Assembly (NCBI RefSeq): GCF_009362785.1
Contig: NZ_WHNQ01000007.1
Coordinates: 248,001-312,000 of the forward strand
Reading direction: 5' to 3'
Source: Paraburkholderia atlantica
GTDB taxonomy: Bacteria > Pseudomonadota > Gammaproteobacteria > Burkholderiales > Burkholderiaceae
DNA length: 64,000 bases
Positions within the stretch are counted from its first letter, which is position 1. Every line of letters begins with the position of its first letter. The notes beneath the pieces were generated by a model. The model was not told the DNA's origin, made no database searches, and saw only the letters and a program-made list of their open reading frames with translations. Shown piece by piece: positions 46,228-56,050 of the stretch. Both the position numbers and the translations under genes were made by a program.

Positions 46228-49200
46228 TCAATAGCTCGAATAAAGCCGTACCGGCTGCGGCGACAGACGGTTGTCCTGCCTGCGCGCATCGAACGTGTAG
46301 CGCAGATACACGAGCGCGGCGCTCGGCGCGTAGTCGTGCGATCGATCGATGCTCACCTGCGCGCCCAACACCAGATGCGGATCGGCGCGGTACTCGACGA
46401 CGCCCGCGAGCCCATACGAAAACGCGACGCCGCGTGTCGAGCTGCCCGCATTGACGAGACTGTCGAGCCCCGGTGCCGCGCCGAGCCCGGCGGGCAGACC
46501 GTTCGGGTAGTACGGCGAACTCCGCTCGTACGAGTTCGACACGCCGACGGTCGCGCTCAGATCCCACTTCAGCGCGCCATGCCGCCCCAGCCATTCGAGC
46601 GGCACGCCGAGCGACAGATAGCGCTGCGGACTGTAGTAGCCGCCCTGCCCGAACGAATAGAAGCGCAGGTTGTTCGTGTAGTGCCACGCGTTGCCGACGA
46701 GGCCCGTGCTCACCAGTGAATTCGCGCGCCGATAGACCGGCATCGTGAAACCGGTGCGCAGTGTGAATTCCTGATTGCTCGCGACGTTGCGCCCGGTCAG
46801 CTCGCCCGCGCCGAGATCGGCGAACAGGTTCGCCGCGCCGAGATCGAACGACGCATGCAGGTCGATGCCATCGCGGCGCACGCCGCCCCACACCGTGCCG
46901 GTGACCGGATCGTGCATGCCGGCATACGACAACTGGCTACCGGTTTCCGGACGGCGCGAGCCGCTGACCGACAAGCTCGCCGGTCCCGCGTCGAACCGAT
47001 AGCGCACGCCGCCGACGAGGTAAGACACGGGGAAACCGAGCGGCGTCGTGCCGAAGTCGAAGCGCCACGCGTCGGACGTGTAGCCGGCGCCGAGCGCGAC
47101 GCCGGTGGCCGACTGATGCAGATACGGCAAGCCCGCGGCCAGCGTGGCGAGTTGCTGCGGCGACAGGCCGAGCGACGTGCCGAGCTTGTCGGCCGCGCCG
47201 AAGCTGCCGAAGGTATCGCGCGTGAACGCGTTGGCGTCGCTGACATCCAGCGTGCCGGCATCGAGATGCACGGTATCGATGTGCGCGAAGAAATGGCCGT
47301 CGTAGCGATACGGGATCTGCACGTACACCGGCACCTGCCACGCGCGCAGCTGCGAGATGCCCGCATCGCCGGACTTATACGCGGGCAGCCAGCCAGTCTC
47401 GATCGACGGATTGCGGCGCTGTTCGAGATCGTCGAGCGCGGCTCGCGCGGGCGTGCCATCGGGTCCCGCGCGCACGCCCGCCGAGCGTTCCTGCGCGAGC
47501 GACAAACGGTACAGCGAAGCGGCATCCTCGTACTGTCCGAGGTCTTCGGCGATGCGCCCGCTTTGCACCGTCACGTCCGGCCGCGTCGGATACGCGACGC
47601 GCAGCGCCGTCGTGATCTGCTGCGCGTCGCGCGCTTCGTTCAACGCGGCGAGCCGGCGCGCGGCCGAGAGCCGCGTGTCGACGTCGTCGGGCGCGGCGCC
47701 GTCGAGCACGTCGTGCACGATGCGCAGCGCGGCGCCGCGCTGGCCGCTCTGCTCCAGCACGCGGGCCAGCGCGAGCTGCGCTTCCGGATCGTTGGGCTGC
47801 GCGGCGAGCAGTGGCGCCAACGTCGCCCGCGCGGCCGCGTAGTGGCCCTGCACGCGCTGAAGGTCGGCGAGTTCGAGCGCGTAGCGTTTGTCGCGCCGAC
47901 CGGCGGTGCTGACCGCCGCGAGTCGCTGCTGGGCCGCTTCGTAATCCCCCTGATCGATCGCTTCGTCGGTTTGACGTAAGGCCGCACGCAGCGCCTGATC
48001 CTCGAGGCGCGCGTGTTGCGCGGCGTCCAGCTTCAGCCGCGGATCGTCACGCAACTGCTGTAGCCATGCGGACAGTTCCGCGTCGCGTCGCGCGCTGCCG
48101 AGCAGATCGCCGTAACGCAGTCGCACGTCCGCGTCCGCCTCGCCCGGATGCGCGTCGATCCAGCCGCGCAGCACCGCGAGACCGCGCCCGGCGTCGCCCG
48201 CGTCGATCCACTGCGCGCCGACCGACGCGAGCAAATTGGGATCGTCCCCGGCCAACGCGCGTGCCTCGTCGAGCAGGCGGAGCGCGCTTGCGCGATCGTC
48301 GCGTGCAAATGCGGCGCGCGCGTCGGCGAGCCTTCGTTGCGTTTGCAGATTGCGATCGAGCGCGCGCATGCCATCGGTGCGCTCCTGCTTCGGGATCAGC
48401 GCGAGCGCCGCTTGCGCGCCGCTCAGGTCGTCGAGCGAATTGCGGTAAAGCGCGTTTGCATAGCGCATCTCGGCCGATGGCGCGAGCGCGAGACCCTCGT
48501 CCATCACGTTGCGGCCGAGTTGCGGCAGGCCGAGATCGCGGTACAGACGCGCGAGCGCGAAACGCGTCCACGCTGCGTCGGGCTCGCTGCGCAAAGCGGC
48601 TTCATAGCGTTGCGCGGCGGGACCGCGCTCGCCGTCGGCGAGCAACTGGTCCGCCTGTTTAGCAAGCAGATCGGCGCGCAGACGAGCGAGGCTCTGACGA
48701 TCGTCGGCGGCGGTGAAGCGGCTTTGCAACGCGTCGATCAATGGCTCGACCTGCGCCGCGCGGCCGGTGTTTTCGAACAGCGTTCGGGTGCTGCGCAGCG
48801 CTGCCACGCTCGGCGCATGCCCGCTCAGCATGTCGCGCAAGAGCGGCTCGGCCGCGCTCCAGTCGTGCTGCGCGAGCAGCGCGTCGGCGAGCATCAGCTT
48901 CGCGTCCACGTTGTCCGGCTCCATCGCGAGCGCCGCGCGTGCCGCCCGCTCCGCCTCCAGCGCGTGGCCCGCCGCGGCGGCCGCGCGGCCTTGCGCGAGC
49001 GTCCCCCAGAATTGCGCGGTGCGCGCGAGGCTCTGCCATTTCGCGCGATTGTCGGGCGCGAGCGCGGCCGCCCGCAGAAACAGCGTGCGCGCTTCGTCGT
49101 GCCGCCCGGCCCGCATGCGCGCGATGCCGAGACCGCCGATTGCGTCGGCATCGTCGGGACGCGCGCTCGCGGCGCGCGCGAGCAGCGGCTCGGCGGCCGT

Positions 49201-50193
49201 GAGATCGTTGCGCGCGAGCGCTTGCAGACCGCGCTGCTGCGCGATGTAGTCAGGGTTGCGTTCGAGTTGCCGTTGCGCGTCGAGGCGCGCTTCGAGCGTC
49301 GCGACCCGCTCGCGGAATTCGGTGTCGTCCGGCACGAGTTGCAGATACGCTCGCAACGCCGGCAGATAGTCGAGGTCCGCACCCGCCGATTGCAGCACGT
49401 GACGCCACGTGTCGAGCGAGGCCGTGCGATCGGAGTCGGGCCGCGTCGCCAGATTCCACGCGATGCGGTTGGCCTCCGCGCGCGTCTCGCCGCGCGTGTT
49501 CAGCAGATTCGCGAGCACGAGCGCCGCGTCGACGTCGGACGGATCGGCGGCGATCCGCCGATGCAGCGCGACCAGCGCTTGCTCGCGCCCCTCGGGCGTA
49601 CCCGCGAGAATCTGGTAGTACTCGGCACCGAGCGAGCCGGACGGCGCACCGTCCGGAAACAGCAGCTGCAAGCGCCGCGCCGCTTCGGCGGACTGGCCGC
49701 TACGCGCGAGCAGACGCACGGTCGCGAATTCCTCGCGGCCGTTGGTGGCGACGCGGAATTCGTCGTCGAGCTGGCGGATCACTGCGCTGTCTGGCGCTTC
49801 GGCACGCAAGCGTGCGAGCGTCGCCTGCGCGGCTTGCGCTTTCCCGAGGCGCAATTCGATGCGCACCTGCTCGGCGAGCAAGGTCGGATCGCCGGGCGCG
49901 GCGAGCAGTGCCTTGTTAACCGCCTGCAACGCGAGGTCGTCGCGATGTTTGGTCGACCACATGCGCGCGGTCGCGAGCAGGCGTTGCGCGGCGGGGTCTC
50001 GTGGCGGCGCTATGGTTGGCGAAGCAGCGGGCGCCGGCGGTGTACCGATGGCGGCCGGGCGCGCGGCCGTGCGCATCGCTTCTGCTTGCCTCGCGTTGCC
50101 GTATGCGTGACCCGTCATCGCCGCGGCGCATGCGCATGCGCACGCGAGCACGCCGAAGCGCGCCGCGCGTGTTACTGCGGCGCGGCGCGGCAC
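46228..50193 (-). CDS. bcsC: Cellulose synthase outer-membrane channel subunit BcsC
   Basis: This is an exported protein of about 1321 residues. The proposed GTG at 50193 gives a signal peptide (basic VPRRAAVTRAAR, then GVLACACACAAAM with TGHAYGNA after it). No better start is seen downstream. The start overlaps the bcsZ stop by 22 bases. The first two thirds consist of many tetratricopeptide-like helical repeats (for example LATARMWSTKHRDDLALQAV). The C-terminal third is the BCSC outer-membrane beta-barrel, with aromatic strand ends such as GGVRYRFDAGPASLSVSGSR, ending RLYSSY. It takes the glucan chain across the periplasm and outer membrane. A reading that extends further upstream crosses bcsZ and is rejected. 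Confidence 0.93.
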   Translation of the reverse strand: MPRRAAVTRAARFGVLACACACAAAMTGHAYGNARQAEAMRTAARPAAIGTPPAPAASPTIAPPRDPAAQRLLATARMWSTKHRDDLALQAVNKALLAAPGDPTLLAEQVRIELRLGKAQAAQATLARLRAEAPDSAVIRQLDDEFRVATNGREEFATVRLLARSGQSAEAARRLQLLFPDGAPSGSLGAEYYQILAGTPEGREQALVALHRRIAADPSDVDAALVLANLLNTRGETRAEANRIAWNLATRPDSDRTASLDTWRHVLQSAGADLDYLPALRAYLQLVPDDTEFRERVATLEARLDAQRQLERNPDYIAQQRGLQALARNDLTAAEPLLARAASARPDDADAIGGLGIARMRAGRHDEARTLFLRAAALAPDNRAKWQSLARTAQFWGTLAQGRAAAAAGHALEAERAARAALAMEPDNVDAKLMLADALLAQHDWSAAEPLLRDMLSGHAPSVAALRSTRTLFENTGRAAQVEPLIDALQSRFTAADDRQSLARLRADLLAKQADQLLADGERGPAAQRYEAALRSEPDAAWTRFALARLYRDLGLPQLGRNVMDEGLALAPSAEMRYANALYRNSLDDLSGAQAALALIPKQERTDGMRALDRNLQTQRRLADARAAFARDDRASALRLLDEARALAGDDPNLLASVGAQWIDAGDAGRGLAVLRGWIDAHPGEADADVRLRYGDLLGSARRDAELSAWLQQLRDDPRLKLDAAQHARLEDQALRAALRQTDEAIDQGDYEAAQQRLAAVSTAGRRDKRYALELADLQRVQGHYAAARATLAPLLAAQPNDPEAQLALARVLEQSGQRGAALRIVHDVLDGAAPDDVDTRLSAARRLAALNEARDAQQITTALRVAYPTRPDVTVQSGRIAEDLGQYEDAASLYRLSLAQERSAGVRAGPDGTPARAALDDLEQRRNPSIETGWLPAYKSGDAGISQLRAWQVPVYVQIPYRYDGHFFAHIDTVHLDAGTLDVSDANAFTRDTFGSFGAADKLGTSLGLSPQQLATLAAGLPYLHQSATGVALGAGYTSDAWRFDFGTTPLGFPVSYLVGGVRYRFDAGPASLSVSGSRRPETGSQLSYAGMHDPVTGTVWGGVRRDGIDLHASFDLGAANLFADLGAGELTGRNVASNQEFTLRTGFTMPVYRRANSLVSTGLVGNAWHYTNNLRFYSFGQGGYYSPQRYLSLGVPLEWLGRHGALKWDLSATVGVSNSYERSSPYYPNGLPAGLGAAPGLDSLVNAGSSTRGVAFSYGLAGVVEYRADPHLVLGAQVSIDRSHDYAPSAALVYLRYTFDARRQDNRLSPQPVRLYSSY

Positions 50194-51455
50194 GACGTGC
50201 TCCAGTGCGGATCGAGGGTGCCGTCGGCGGCGAAACGATAGCGGCCTTCGCGCCAGCCGAGCGCGAACAGGCTCAGCACGCTCGTGTAATAACCGGCGGC
50301 CGTCTCGCGATCGAGCGCGGCGGCGCGTGCGATCTGCGCATCGGCGAGCGCGGGCTGGCCGCGCGCATCGAGAAACGGCACGGCCGCCGCCGAAAAACCG
50401 GCGTTGCCCATGTTGATGCCGGCACGGCCATTGGTCGCGTCGACTGTCTCGGGCGGCGCGCCGTGCGCGGCGATGAAGTTCGCGAACGGCGCGAAGCGCG
50501 CGAGCAGCGTCGGCGCGAGCGGATCGCGCCGGTCGAGCATGCCGGCCCATAGGTACACGCGAATCGCGTTGTACGCGCTCTCGGCGTGGGTCTCGGCGTC
50601 GGGTGCGAAGCCGCGGTTCGCGCGATACAACGCCCAATCCGGCGAGAAGCCCTGCGGCGCGGTATCGATCAGGATGCGGCTCGTGCTCGCGAGCAAACGC
50701 GGCCAGCGCGGATCGTCGGGCAGTCGCGTAGCGAGGCCGCGCAGCACCTGCGGCGGCATGTAGCTCGGATTGACCCGCCACACGTCGGCCTCCGGATGAA
50801 AGCCGGCCGGCCCCGGCAGCAAGGTCAAGCCGAGCCCCGGCGCGTTGGCCGTTTCCTCGTTGAGCACGCGGCGGGCGAGCACCGCGCCGCGCGCCGTGTA
50901 GCTGCGCTCGCGCCACGCGTCGCCCGCTTCGAGCAGCGCATAGGCGATCCACAGGTCGGCATCCGACGATGCATTCGCGTCGAGCACGGCCCAGTTGCCG
51001 TCGGACGAGCGGCCCCACAGCCACGCCGGCAGACGCGCGGTCAGGTCGCCTTGGGAAAGATGCTGCTCGGTCCAGCGCAGGATCGTGTCGAAGGCCGCGC
51101 GGTCGTTCGCGACCAGCGCGAAAAACAGTGCGTACGATTGCCCCTCCGACACCGTGCGCTCGTCGGACGAACCAACGTCGATCACGCGGCCATCGGCGGA
51201 CAGGAAATCGCGCTTGAATTGCTGCCAGCGCGGCCAGGGCGCGGCGGTGCATGCAGTGATGTCAGTGCCGCTGGGCTGCGGCGCTTGCGTGGCGAACGCG
51301 TTGTGGCTGCTCGCGAGCGTCAGCATCGTTGCTGAAACGCTCACCGTTGTTCGCACGAGCCTGCTCGCGAACCTCGCGTGCAGGTCCGCGCCACTTTCAA
51401 CGCCCACCCCGCCGCGCACTGCCCGCCACAGCGCCCCGCCCTTCGACTGACTCAT
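50172..51455 (-). CDS. bcsZ: Endo-beta-1,4-glucanase, GH8 family
   Basis: This is a 427-residue periplasmic cellulase needed for well-ordered cellulose export. GH8 catalytic positions are seen: Glu104 in TVSEGQSYALFFALV (general acid) and an Asp in NASSDADLWIAYALLEA (165-167). A hydrophobic export segment lies at about 37-56 (TTVSVSATMLTLASSHNAFA) behind an unusually long, charged N-terminal extension of about 36 residues. GGGGAG before the ATG at 51455 supports that start. It begins three bases after the bcsB stop and its end overlaps bcsC. Confidence 0.94.
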   Translation of the reverse strand: MSQSKGGALWRAVRGGVGVESGADLHARFASRLVRTTVSVSATMLTLASSHNAFATQAPQPSGTDITACTAAPWPRWQQFKRDFLSADGRVIDVGSSDERTVSEGQSYALFFALVANDRAAFDTILRWTEQHLSQGDLTARLPAWLWGRSSDGNWAVLDANASSDADLWIAYALLEAGDAWRERSYTARGAVLARRVLNEETANAPGLGLTLLPGPAGFHPEADVWRVNPSYMPPQVLRGLATRLPDDPRWPRLLASTSRILIDTAPQGFSPDWALYRANRGFAPDAETHAESAYNAIRVYLWAGMLDRRDPLAPTLLARFAPFANFIAAHGAPPETVDATNGRAGINMGNAGFSAAAVPFLDARGQPALADAQIARAAALDRETAAGYYTSVLSLFALGWREGRYRFAADGTLDPHWSTSCRAAPQ

Positions 51456-51458
51456 CGA

Positions 51459-53864
51459 TCACACTCCCCGGCGCCGCGCGGCCAGTTCCTGCAATGCGGT
51501 GAACGCGCCGATCGCGAGCAGCAAGCCGGCGAGCGCGCCGAGCACGCCGAGCAGCACCGGATGCTGGATCGCCTTGCTCCACAGCCGCGCATACCAGGGT
51601 ACGTAGCCGACCAGATAGGTGTCGCCGACCCGCATGCTGTCCACCTTGCCATCGCGCAGCAAAGCGACATCGCCCTGCAATTGCGCGACGCGGTCCGGCT
51701 TTTCGAGCATATCGAGCAGTTGCGGCAACTGCTGCTGATCGGTGGCGCTCAGTGCGACGACGCTGCGTCCATGGCTGCCCGGCAATTCGAAGCCCATCAG
51801 CGCGGCCAGCGGTCCGTCGCGTTCGATGCGCGCGCCGCCGTCCGGCCGACGCGTGTCGCTGTGCGGGGCGCCGTCGCGCTGGGCGGCGCTGTGCCACTGC
51901 TCGTCGACCGCGAACGAGGCGCGCGCGAGCGGGCTCGACGCGGCGGCGCCTGAAGCAGCGGCGCCTGAGGCAGCGGCGTCGCCCGACTGGGCGCCGATCG
52001 TCAGCGGCAACGCATGCGGCCAGCGCGCGAGCCACGGCGCCGAGCCGTTGCCGCCGATCACGAGCAGATCCTTGCCGCTCAGCTGCGCGAGCTCGGGCGG
52101 CCGCGCGACCTGCACGCGCAGCGCGGGGTAGCCGGTCCATTGCCCCATGTGGCCGAGCATCGTCAGCAGGCTTTCGAGCTCCTGCGGCGCCGGATGCTCG
52201 GGAATCACGACGGCCGTTTGCGACAGGTCGGCGTAGCGCGTGAACGGAAAGCCGCTGTTCGCGAAGAACGCGAGGTTCGGCATCCGTGCGTAGTGAACGA
52301 AGTCCGAGAAGTCGATCGTCGAGTCGGGATCGACCGCGGCCTGCACCGGGTTCGTCGCGACGCCCTGGCAGAGCCCGGTCTTCTGCGAATCGAGATTGAA
52401 GCGCAGCTGCAACTGGTTCGAGCTGCCGACGCGGAATGCCGGAATATCGAGCGCGCTCGTCGCACGGTTGGCGTTGTTCGACAGCACCGGCAGTTGCAGG
52501 CGGCCCTGCGCGTCATCGGCGGTCGCGAGCGCGAGCCGGTACGACTTGACCAGCTGATCGTTGATCTGCACCGCGAGCGCCGAGTTGTTCTGCACGGTCG
52601 GCGCCGTGTAGCGGTACTTCAGATTCAGCGGCACGCCCGCACCGTTCCACGAGTACAAATCCGCGGGCACGCGCAGGTTCAGGCGGATCGCGTCCGGCGT
52701 GCTGCCGCGCACCTGCAGTTGCGACGGATCGTCGATCAGTTCCTTGAACGAGACCGGCCGGTCGACCGGCACCCAGCGCGGCGCGTCGTACGGCTTCCTC
52801 GGCGCGCCGGCGGCGAGCTGCGTGATGCGCACCGCGGGACCCGCGAGCGCGGTCGTGCCGAGCACCAGAGCTGTGCTCGCTTCATCGACTTCGGCGGCGC
52901 TGCGGCCGGTCACGATCAGCAGCTTGCGGTTCGGCGCGACGGGATTGTCGGCGACGATCAGCATCGGGCCGTTGATCGGCGGCAGCGTGAGGCCGGCGGG
53001 CAACTGCTCGCTGCGCGCGACGACGACCGCGTGCGAGTCGGTGGGCAACGTCGACAGCGCCGGAAAACGTGCCTGCCGGTAATCGGCCTGCGCACCGAAC
53101 CATGAAGCGAGTACCCCCGCGCTGCGCAAAGTCGCGTTGTCGGCGGCGGCCGGCAGCACGAACGGCAGACGCAGCCGGTTCGCGTCACGGTGATCGAAGA
53201 ATGGCGCGGGCAGCAGCGCGAGATCGTCGGGCAAGCGGATCGGCGCGGTATCGACGATGAATTCGCTCGACGGACTGACGTCGGCCCACAGCGCCGAGTT
53301 CTCGGGGTCTTCGCAATGCTCGAGCGTGTAATGCGCGATCAGGCGCAGACCGATCTGGTTGTAGTCGGTCAGAAACCGCGGATCGAGCGGGATGTCCTGG
53401 GTGACGAGCTTGCCGGCGTGCTCGCGATCGAACGGCACGGTCGCGACCACTTCGTTGTTGACCGAGACCTTCAGATGCGACATCGCGAACACCAGCGACG
53501 GCGAATACGTGTAGCGCAAGCGCAGGCGCGCTGCGGTGACCACGCGATCGAGCCGCACGCCGAGATTGACGGTGCGTGCGTCCTCGACACCGCGCAGCGT
53601 CAGCGGCTGATACGCGCCCAGGGTCGCGAATGAAACGCGCGATGTGCTGGAGCCTGATGCGGGCGGTGGGACGCTGGCGTCGTTGTCGAGGTAGCTGGCG
53701 CTGGGATTGGCCTTGGCGGCACTCGCGCTGGCGACAGTGAGCGCGGCCGGCGGATTCGCGGCGGCGGAGACGACCGGCACCAAGGGCGCGGCGCACGACG
53801 CGACGGCATACAACGCGCCGACAACGGCGGTCAGCGCAACGCACAACGACACAACTGGTTTCAT
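51459..53864 (-). CDS. bcsB: Cellulose synthase periplasmic subunit BcsB
   Basis: This is an 801-residue partner of BcsA that guides the nascent glucan. The start at 53864 (MKPVVSLCVALTAVVGALYA) gives a normal signal peptide. The body has carbohydrate-binding and flavodoxin-like modules typical of the family, with SFATLGAYQPLTLRGVEDAR near the N-terminus. A single C-terminal membrane anchor (HPVLLGVLGALAGLLLAIGA) follows an amphipathic stretch. It is the first gene of the leftward bcs operon. A longer in-frame reading up to 54005 lacks a signal peptide and is not used. Confidence 0.95.
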   Translation of the reverse strand: MKPVVSLCVALTAVVGALYAVASCAAPLVPVVSAAANPPAALTVASASAAKANPSASYLDNDASVPPPASGSSTSRVSFATLGAYQPLTLRGVEDARTVNLGVRLDRVVTAARLRLRYTYSPSLVFAMSHLKVSVNNEVVATVPFDREHAGKLVTQDIPLDPRFLTDYNQIGLRLIAHYTLEHCEDPENSALWADVSPSSEFIVDTAPIRLPDDLALLPAPFFDHRDANRLRLPFVLPAAADNATLRSAGVLASWFGAQADYRQARFPALSTLPTDSHAVVVARSEQLPAGLTLPPINGPMLIVADNPVAPNRKLLIVTGRSAAEVDEASTALVLGTTALAGPAVRITQLAAGAPRKPYDAPRWVPVDRPVSFKELIDDPSQLQVRGSTPDAIRLNLRVPADLYSWNGAGVPLNLKYRYTAPTVQNNSALAVQINDQLVKSYRLALATADDAQGRLQLPVLSNNANRATSALDIPAFRVGSSNQLQLRFNLDSQKTGLCQGVATNPVQAAVDPDSTIDFSDFVHYARMPNLAFFANSGFPFTRYADLSQTAVVIPEHPAPQELESLLTMLGHMGQWTGYPALRVQVARPPELAQLSGKDLLVIGGNGSAPWLARWPHALPLTIGAQSGDAAASGAAASGAAASSPLARASFAVDEQWHSAAQRDGAPHSDTRRPDGGARIERDGPLAALMGFELPGSHGRSVVALSATDQQQLPQLLDMLEKPDRVAQLQGDVALLRDGKVDSMRVGDTYLVGYVPWYARLWSKAIQHPVLLGVLGALAGLLLAIGAFTALQELAARRRGV

Positions 53865-54262
53865 GAACAGCTCAGCTTGTTGGACCTCGACCGTGCGCGC
53901 CCGTGCGCGCCGCTTGCGGTACGAATCCGGTCTGCCGCGCGAACGCGCGAAGTGGGAAAACGGACTGCCGGGCGCGCGCCTTAGCGGAGACAGGCGGCGC
54001 ACCATTCCTCGTATACGGAAAATCCGGCGAAACCTTGAGCGGGACGAGCAACGGGGGTGACCAACATTTGAGATTTGAGCGCAATCGGCAGCAGCCCTAA
54101 CCGGTTATGCGTTGTGTTCATTCTCCGAAGCCGGTCGGTCAGGCGGGAAGGTGCCAGGTGCCTGCCGCTGTTGGGCGGCGCAAAGATATCACAATTTGCC
54201 TCTTCATTGACATCTTGTAACATTCACGGTCATTTGCTGCACATCAAAAGTCATCTCGAAAC
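53865..54262. other. Divergent regulatory region between bcsB and dgkA
   Basis: About 400 bases have no supported gene, and they must hold the promoter of the nine-gene bcs operon and that of dgkA. The stretch 54180-54260 is AT-richer. I could not recognise a specific regulator site, and no sigma-54 type GG/GC element stands out. Confidence 0.45.
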
Positions 54263-54688
54263 ATGCGTGATCCTGCCGACTCCCCCGCTCACTCGACCAT
54301 CGCGCCGCCCGCGAAACGCAGCGGTCCGCTGCGCGGCTTGTTCGCGTTGCGGCATTCGTACGCTGGGATCGTCGCGACGCTGCGCGCGGAAAGCGCGTTC
54401 CGTCAGGAAGCCGCGCTCGCGGCGATCCTCGTGCCCGCCGCGTTCCTGATGCCGGTCGATGCCATCTCGCGCGTGCTGCTGATCGGATCGGTGCTGCTCG
54501 TGCTGCTGGTAGAGCTATTGAATTCGGCGATCGAGGCCGCGATCGACCGGATCTCGTTCGAGCGGCATGAATTGTCAAAACGCGCGAAGGACTGCGGCAG
54601 CGCGGCCGTCACCATTGCGCTGCTGATGTGTGTGCTGACGTGGGGCGTGCTGTGCGGGCCGCTGGCGTATCACTGGCTGCTTGGGTGA
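54263..54688 (+). CDS. dgkA: Diacylglycerol kinase
   Basis: This is a 141-residue small integral-membrane kinase that recycles diacylglycerol to phosphatidic acid. The family core ELLNSAIEAAIDRISFERHE followed by LSKRAKDCGSAAV contains the active-site Glu, Asn and Asp residues. Three hydrophobic helices are seen, with an N-terminal soluble stretch of about 35 residues. It is slightly longer than the E. coli enzyme because of that stretch. It is divergent from the bcs operon. Confidence 0.94.
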   Translation: MRDPADSPAHSTIAPPAKRSGPLRGLFALRHSYAGIVATLRAESAFRQEAALAAILVPAAFLMPVDAISRVLLIGSVLLVLLVELLNSAIEAAIDRISFERHELSKRAKDCGSAAVTIALLMCVLTWGVLCGPLAYHWLLG

Positions 54689-54944
54689 GGCTCGACGCGT
54701 TCTACGTAGTCCGCAGCATGGCTGGCACGTTGCGCGCCCAGTAAGGCGCAACGCAAACGTTAGCGCGGGCTCAACGACAATTTCGCGTGCCGCGAAACAT
54801 TCCTGACGCAAACGTTGGCGGCATCCAGCGATGGCACATCGATTGCTGAATTCCGCTCGCCGGCATCTGAGCCGTGAAGCCGCGTGACGTACGCAACGGG
54901 GCGCCGTTCAAACGTCATTTCAACAATCTACCGGTGGAGGCACC

Positions 54945-55106
54945 ATGCTTCGATACGCTGTGATCTTCTTCATCATCGCCATCATCGCCGCAGTGTTCGG
55001 CTTTGGAGGCATTGCCGCGGGCGCAACCGAAATCGCCAAGGTGTTGTTCTTCATCTTCCTGGTGATCTTCCTCGTCACCCTGCTGATGGGCGTGATCCGA
55101 CGCTGA
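54945..55106 (+). CDS. Small DUF1328-type membrane protein
   Basis: This is a 53-residue protein with GGTGGAGG nine bases before the ATG at 54945. It begins [20 protein letters not shown], then [12 protein letters not shown], and ends with a second helix [20 protein letters not shown] and RR. This two-helix pattern with the central GGIAAGA-(A/T)-x-IAK matches the DUF1328/YtjA family of small envelope proteins. The gene is short but has a strong ribosome site and a typical family pattern. Confidence 0.88.
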   Translation: MLRYAVIFFIIAIIAAVFGFGGIAAGATEIAKVLFFIFLVIFLVTLLMGVIRR

Positions 55107-55213
55107 CGGCTGCATACAGCGTTCGGTGAATTCACGCCTCGCCCGATGCGACCCGGCGACGCTGCGTTGGTGCCGCGATCAGGATTGCACCGCTGCCGTC
55201 GCCGTTGCCGCCG

Positions 55214-55241
55214 TTGCAATACTTGCCGCAGCATATTGCAA
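55214..55241. repeat. Inverted and direct TTGCAATA repeat
   Basis: TTGCAATA and TATTGCAA form an eight-pair inverted repeat with a 12-base spacer. A second TTGCAATA(G)TTGCCG overlaps the right arm, so the unit TTGCAATA-x-TTGCCG also occurs as a direct repeat (55214-55228 and 55236-55250). It lies between the small membrane protein gene and the broken acetyltransferase. Confidence 0.5.
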
Positions 55242-55323
55242 TAGTTGCCGACGCATCGGGCGCTTCGAGCCACTTCTATTCCGCTGCTTTTAATCTGTAT
55301 GCCGCGGCGTGTGCGGCATCGCT

Positions 55324-55951
55324 TCAGGCCGCGTGCGCGATCCGCGGCGTCGCATGCAGACGCCGCGACCAGTTCGCGAGCGTGCGCATCGCAACCGGCG
55401 GCTTGCTCAGAATCGCGCTGTCGTAGCGCTTGTCCGCAAAGCGCATGAAATCGACGATGCGAAACCCCCGCCCGCGATAGAACGCGATCTGCTGAGTGGC
55501 CGGTTGCGGGGTATCGAGTGCGAGTTGCGCATAGCCGCGTGTTGCGGCCCAGTGTTCGGCGAACGCGATCAGCAACGTGCCGATGCCGCGCGCCTGCCAC
55601 GCGGGATCGACCGCGAACTGCCGCAAGCTCGCGACATCGCCGTGCCGGTATAGCTCGCATGATGCTTCGCCATCCGAAGCATAGAGCGTCATCGTGCCGA
55701 CGATGTGTCCGTCGCATACCGCGATGGCAATCGCCGCGCAGCACGCGCTCGCGCGTCGTCTCGATGGTCTGATCCACGCACGTGCAATTGAGCCCCTGCG
55801 CGCCGAGCGGCGCGAACGCGCGATGCAGCAGCGCCGTCAACGCCGCGAACGAATCACGCGATGCGTCGAAGCGTCTGAGTTCGACGGGGACGGCGCCACG
55901 ACATACATAGCGGACCGGAACGGATTGCGGATGGCTTGCGCGACGCTTCAC
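55324..55951 (-). pseudogene. GNAT family acetyltransferase, frameshifted
   Basis: Two reading frames on the minus strand together make one GNAT acetyltransferase of about 209 residues. The N-terminal part (VPVELRRFDASRDSFAALTA through RERVLRGD) is in one frame. The rest (IAIAVCDGHIVGTMTLYASD, then LRQFAVDPAWQARGIGTLLI with the acetyl-CoA loop QARGIGT) is in another. The shift falls around 55730-55740, where one extra base (or two missing) would restore the reading VLRG-IAIAVCDGHIVG. The start is probably the GTG at 55951 with GAGG upstream. It is either a recent pseudogene or a single-base sequence error, because both halves keep normal coding character. Confidence 0.75.
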
Positions 55952-56050
55952 GTTGAGCACCTCGTACTGACTGGATGCCCGAAGTGTAGGGTTGGCGCGT
56001 GAGCGTCTCAAGAAAAAATGTCATAAAAACTCTGGCCGGTCACCCGTCGT

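Noticed and set aside
54884..55129. An 81-residue frame around the small membrane protein
   Set aside because: It is out of frame with the 53-residue DUF1328-type gene at 54945-55106, which has the strong ribosome site and the family pattern.
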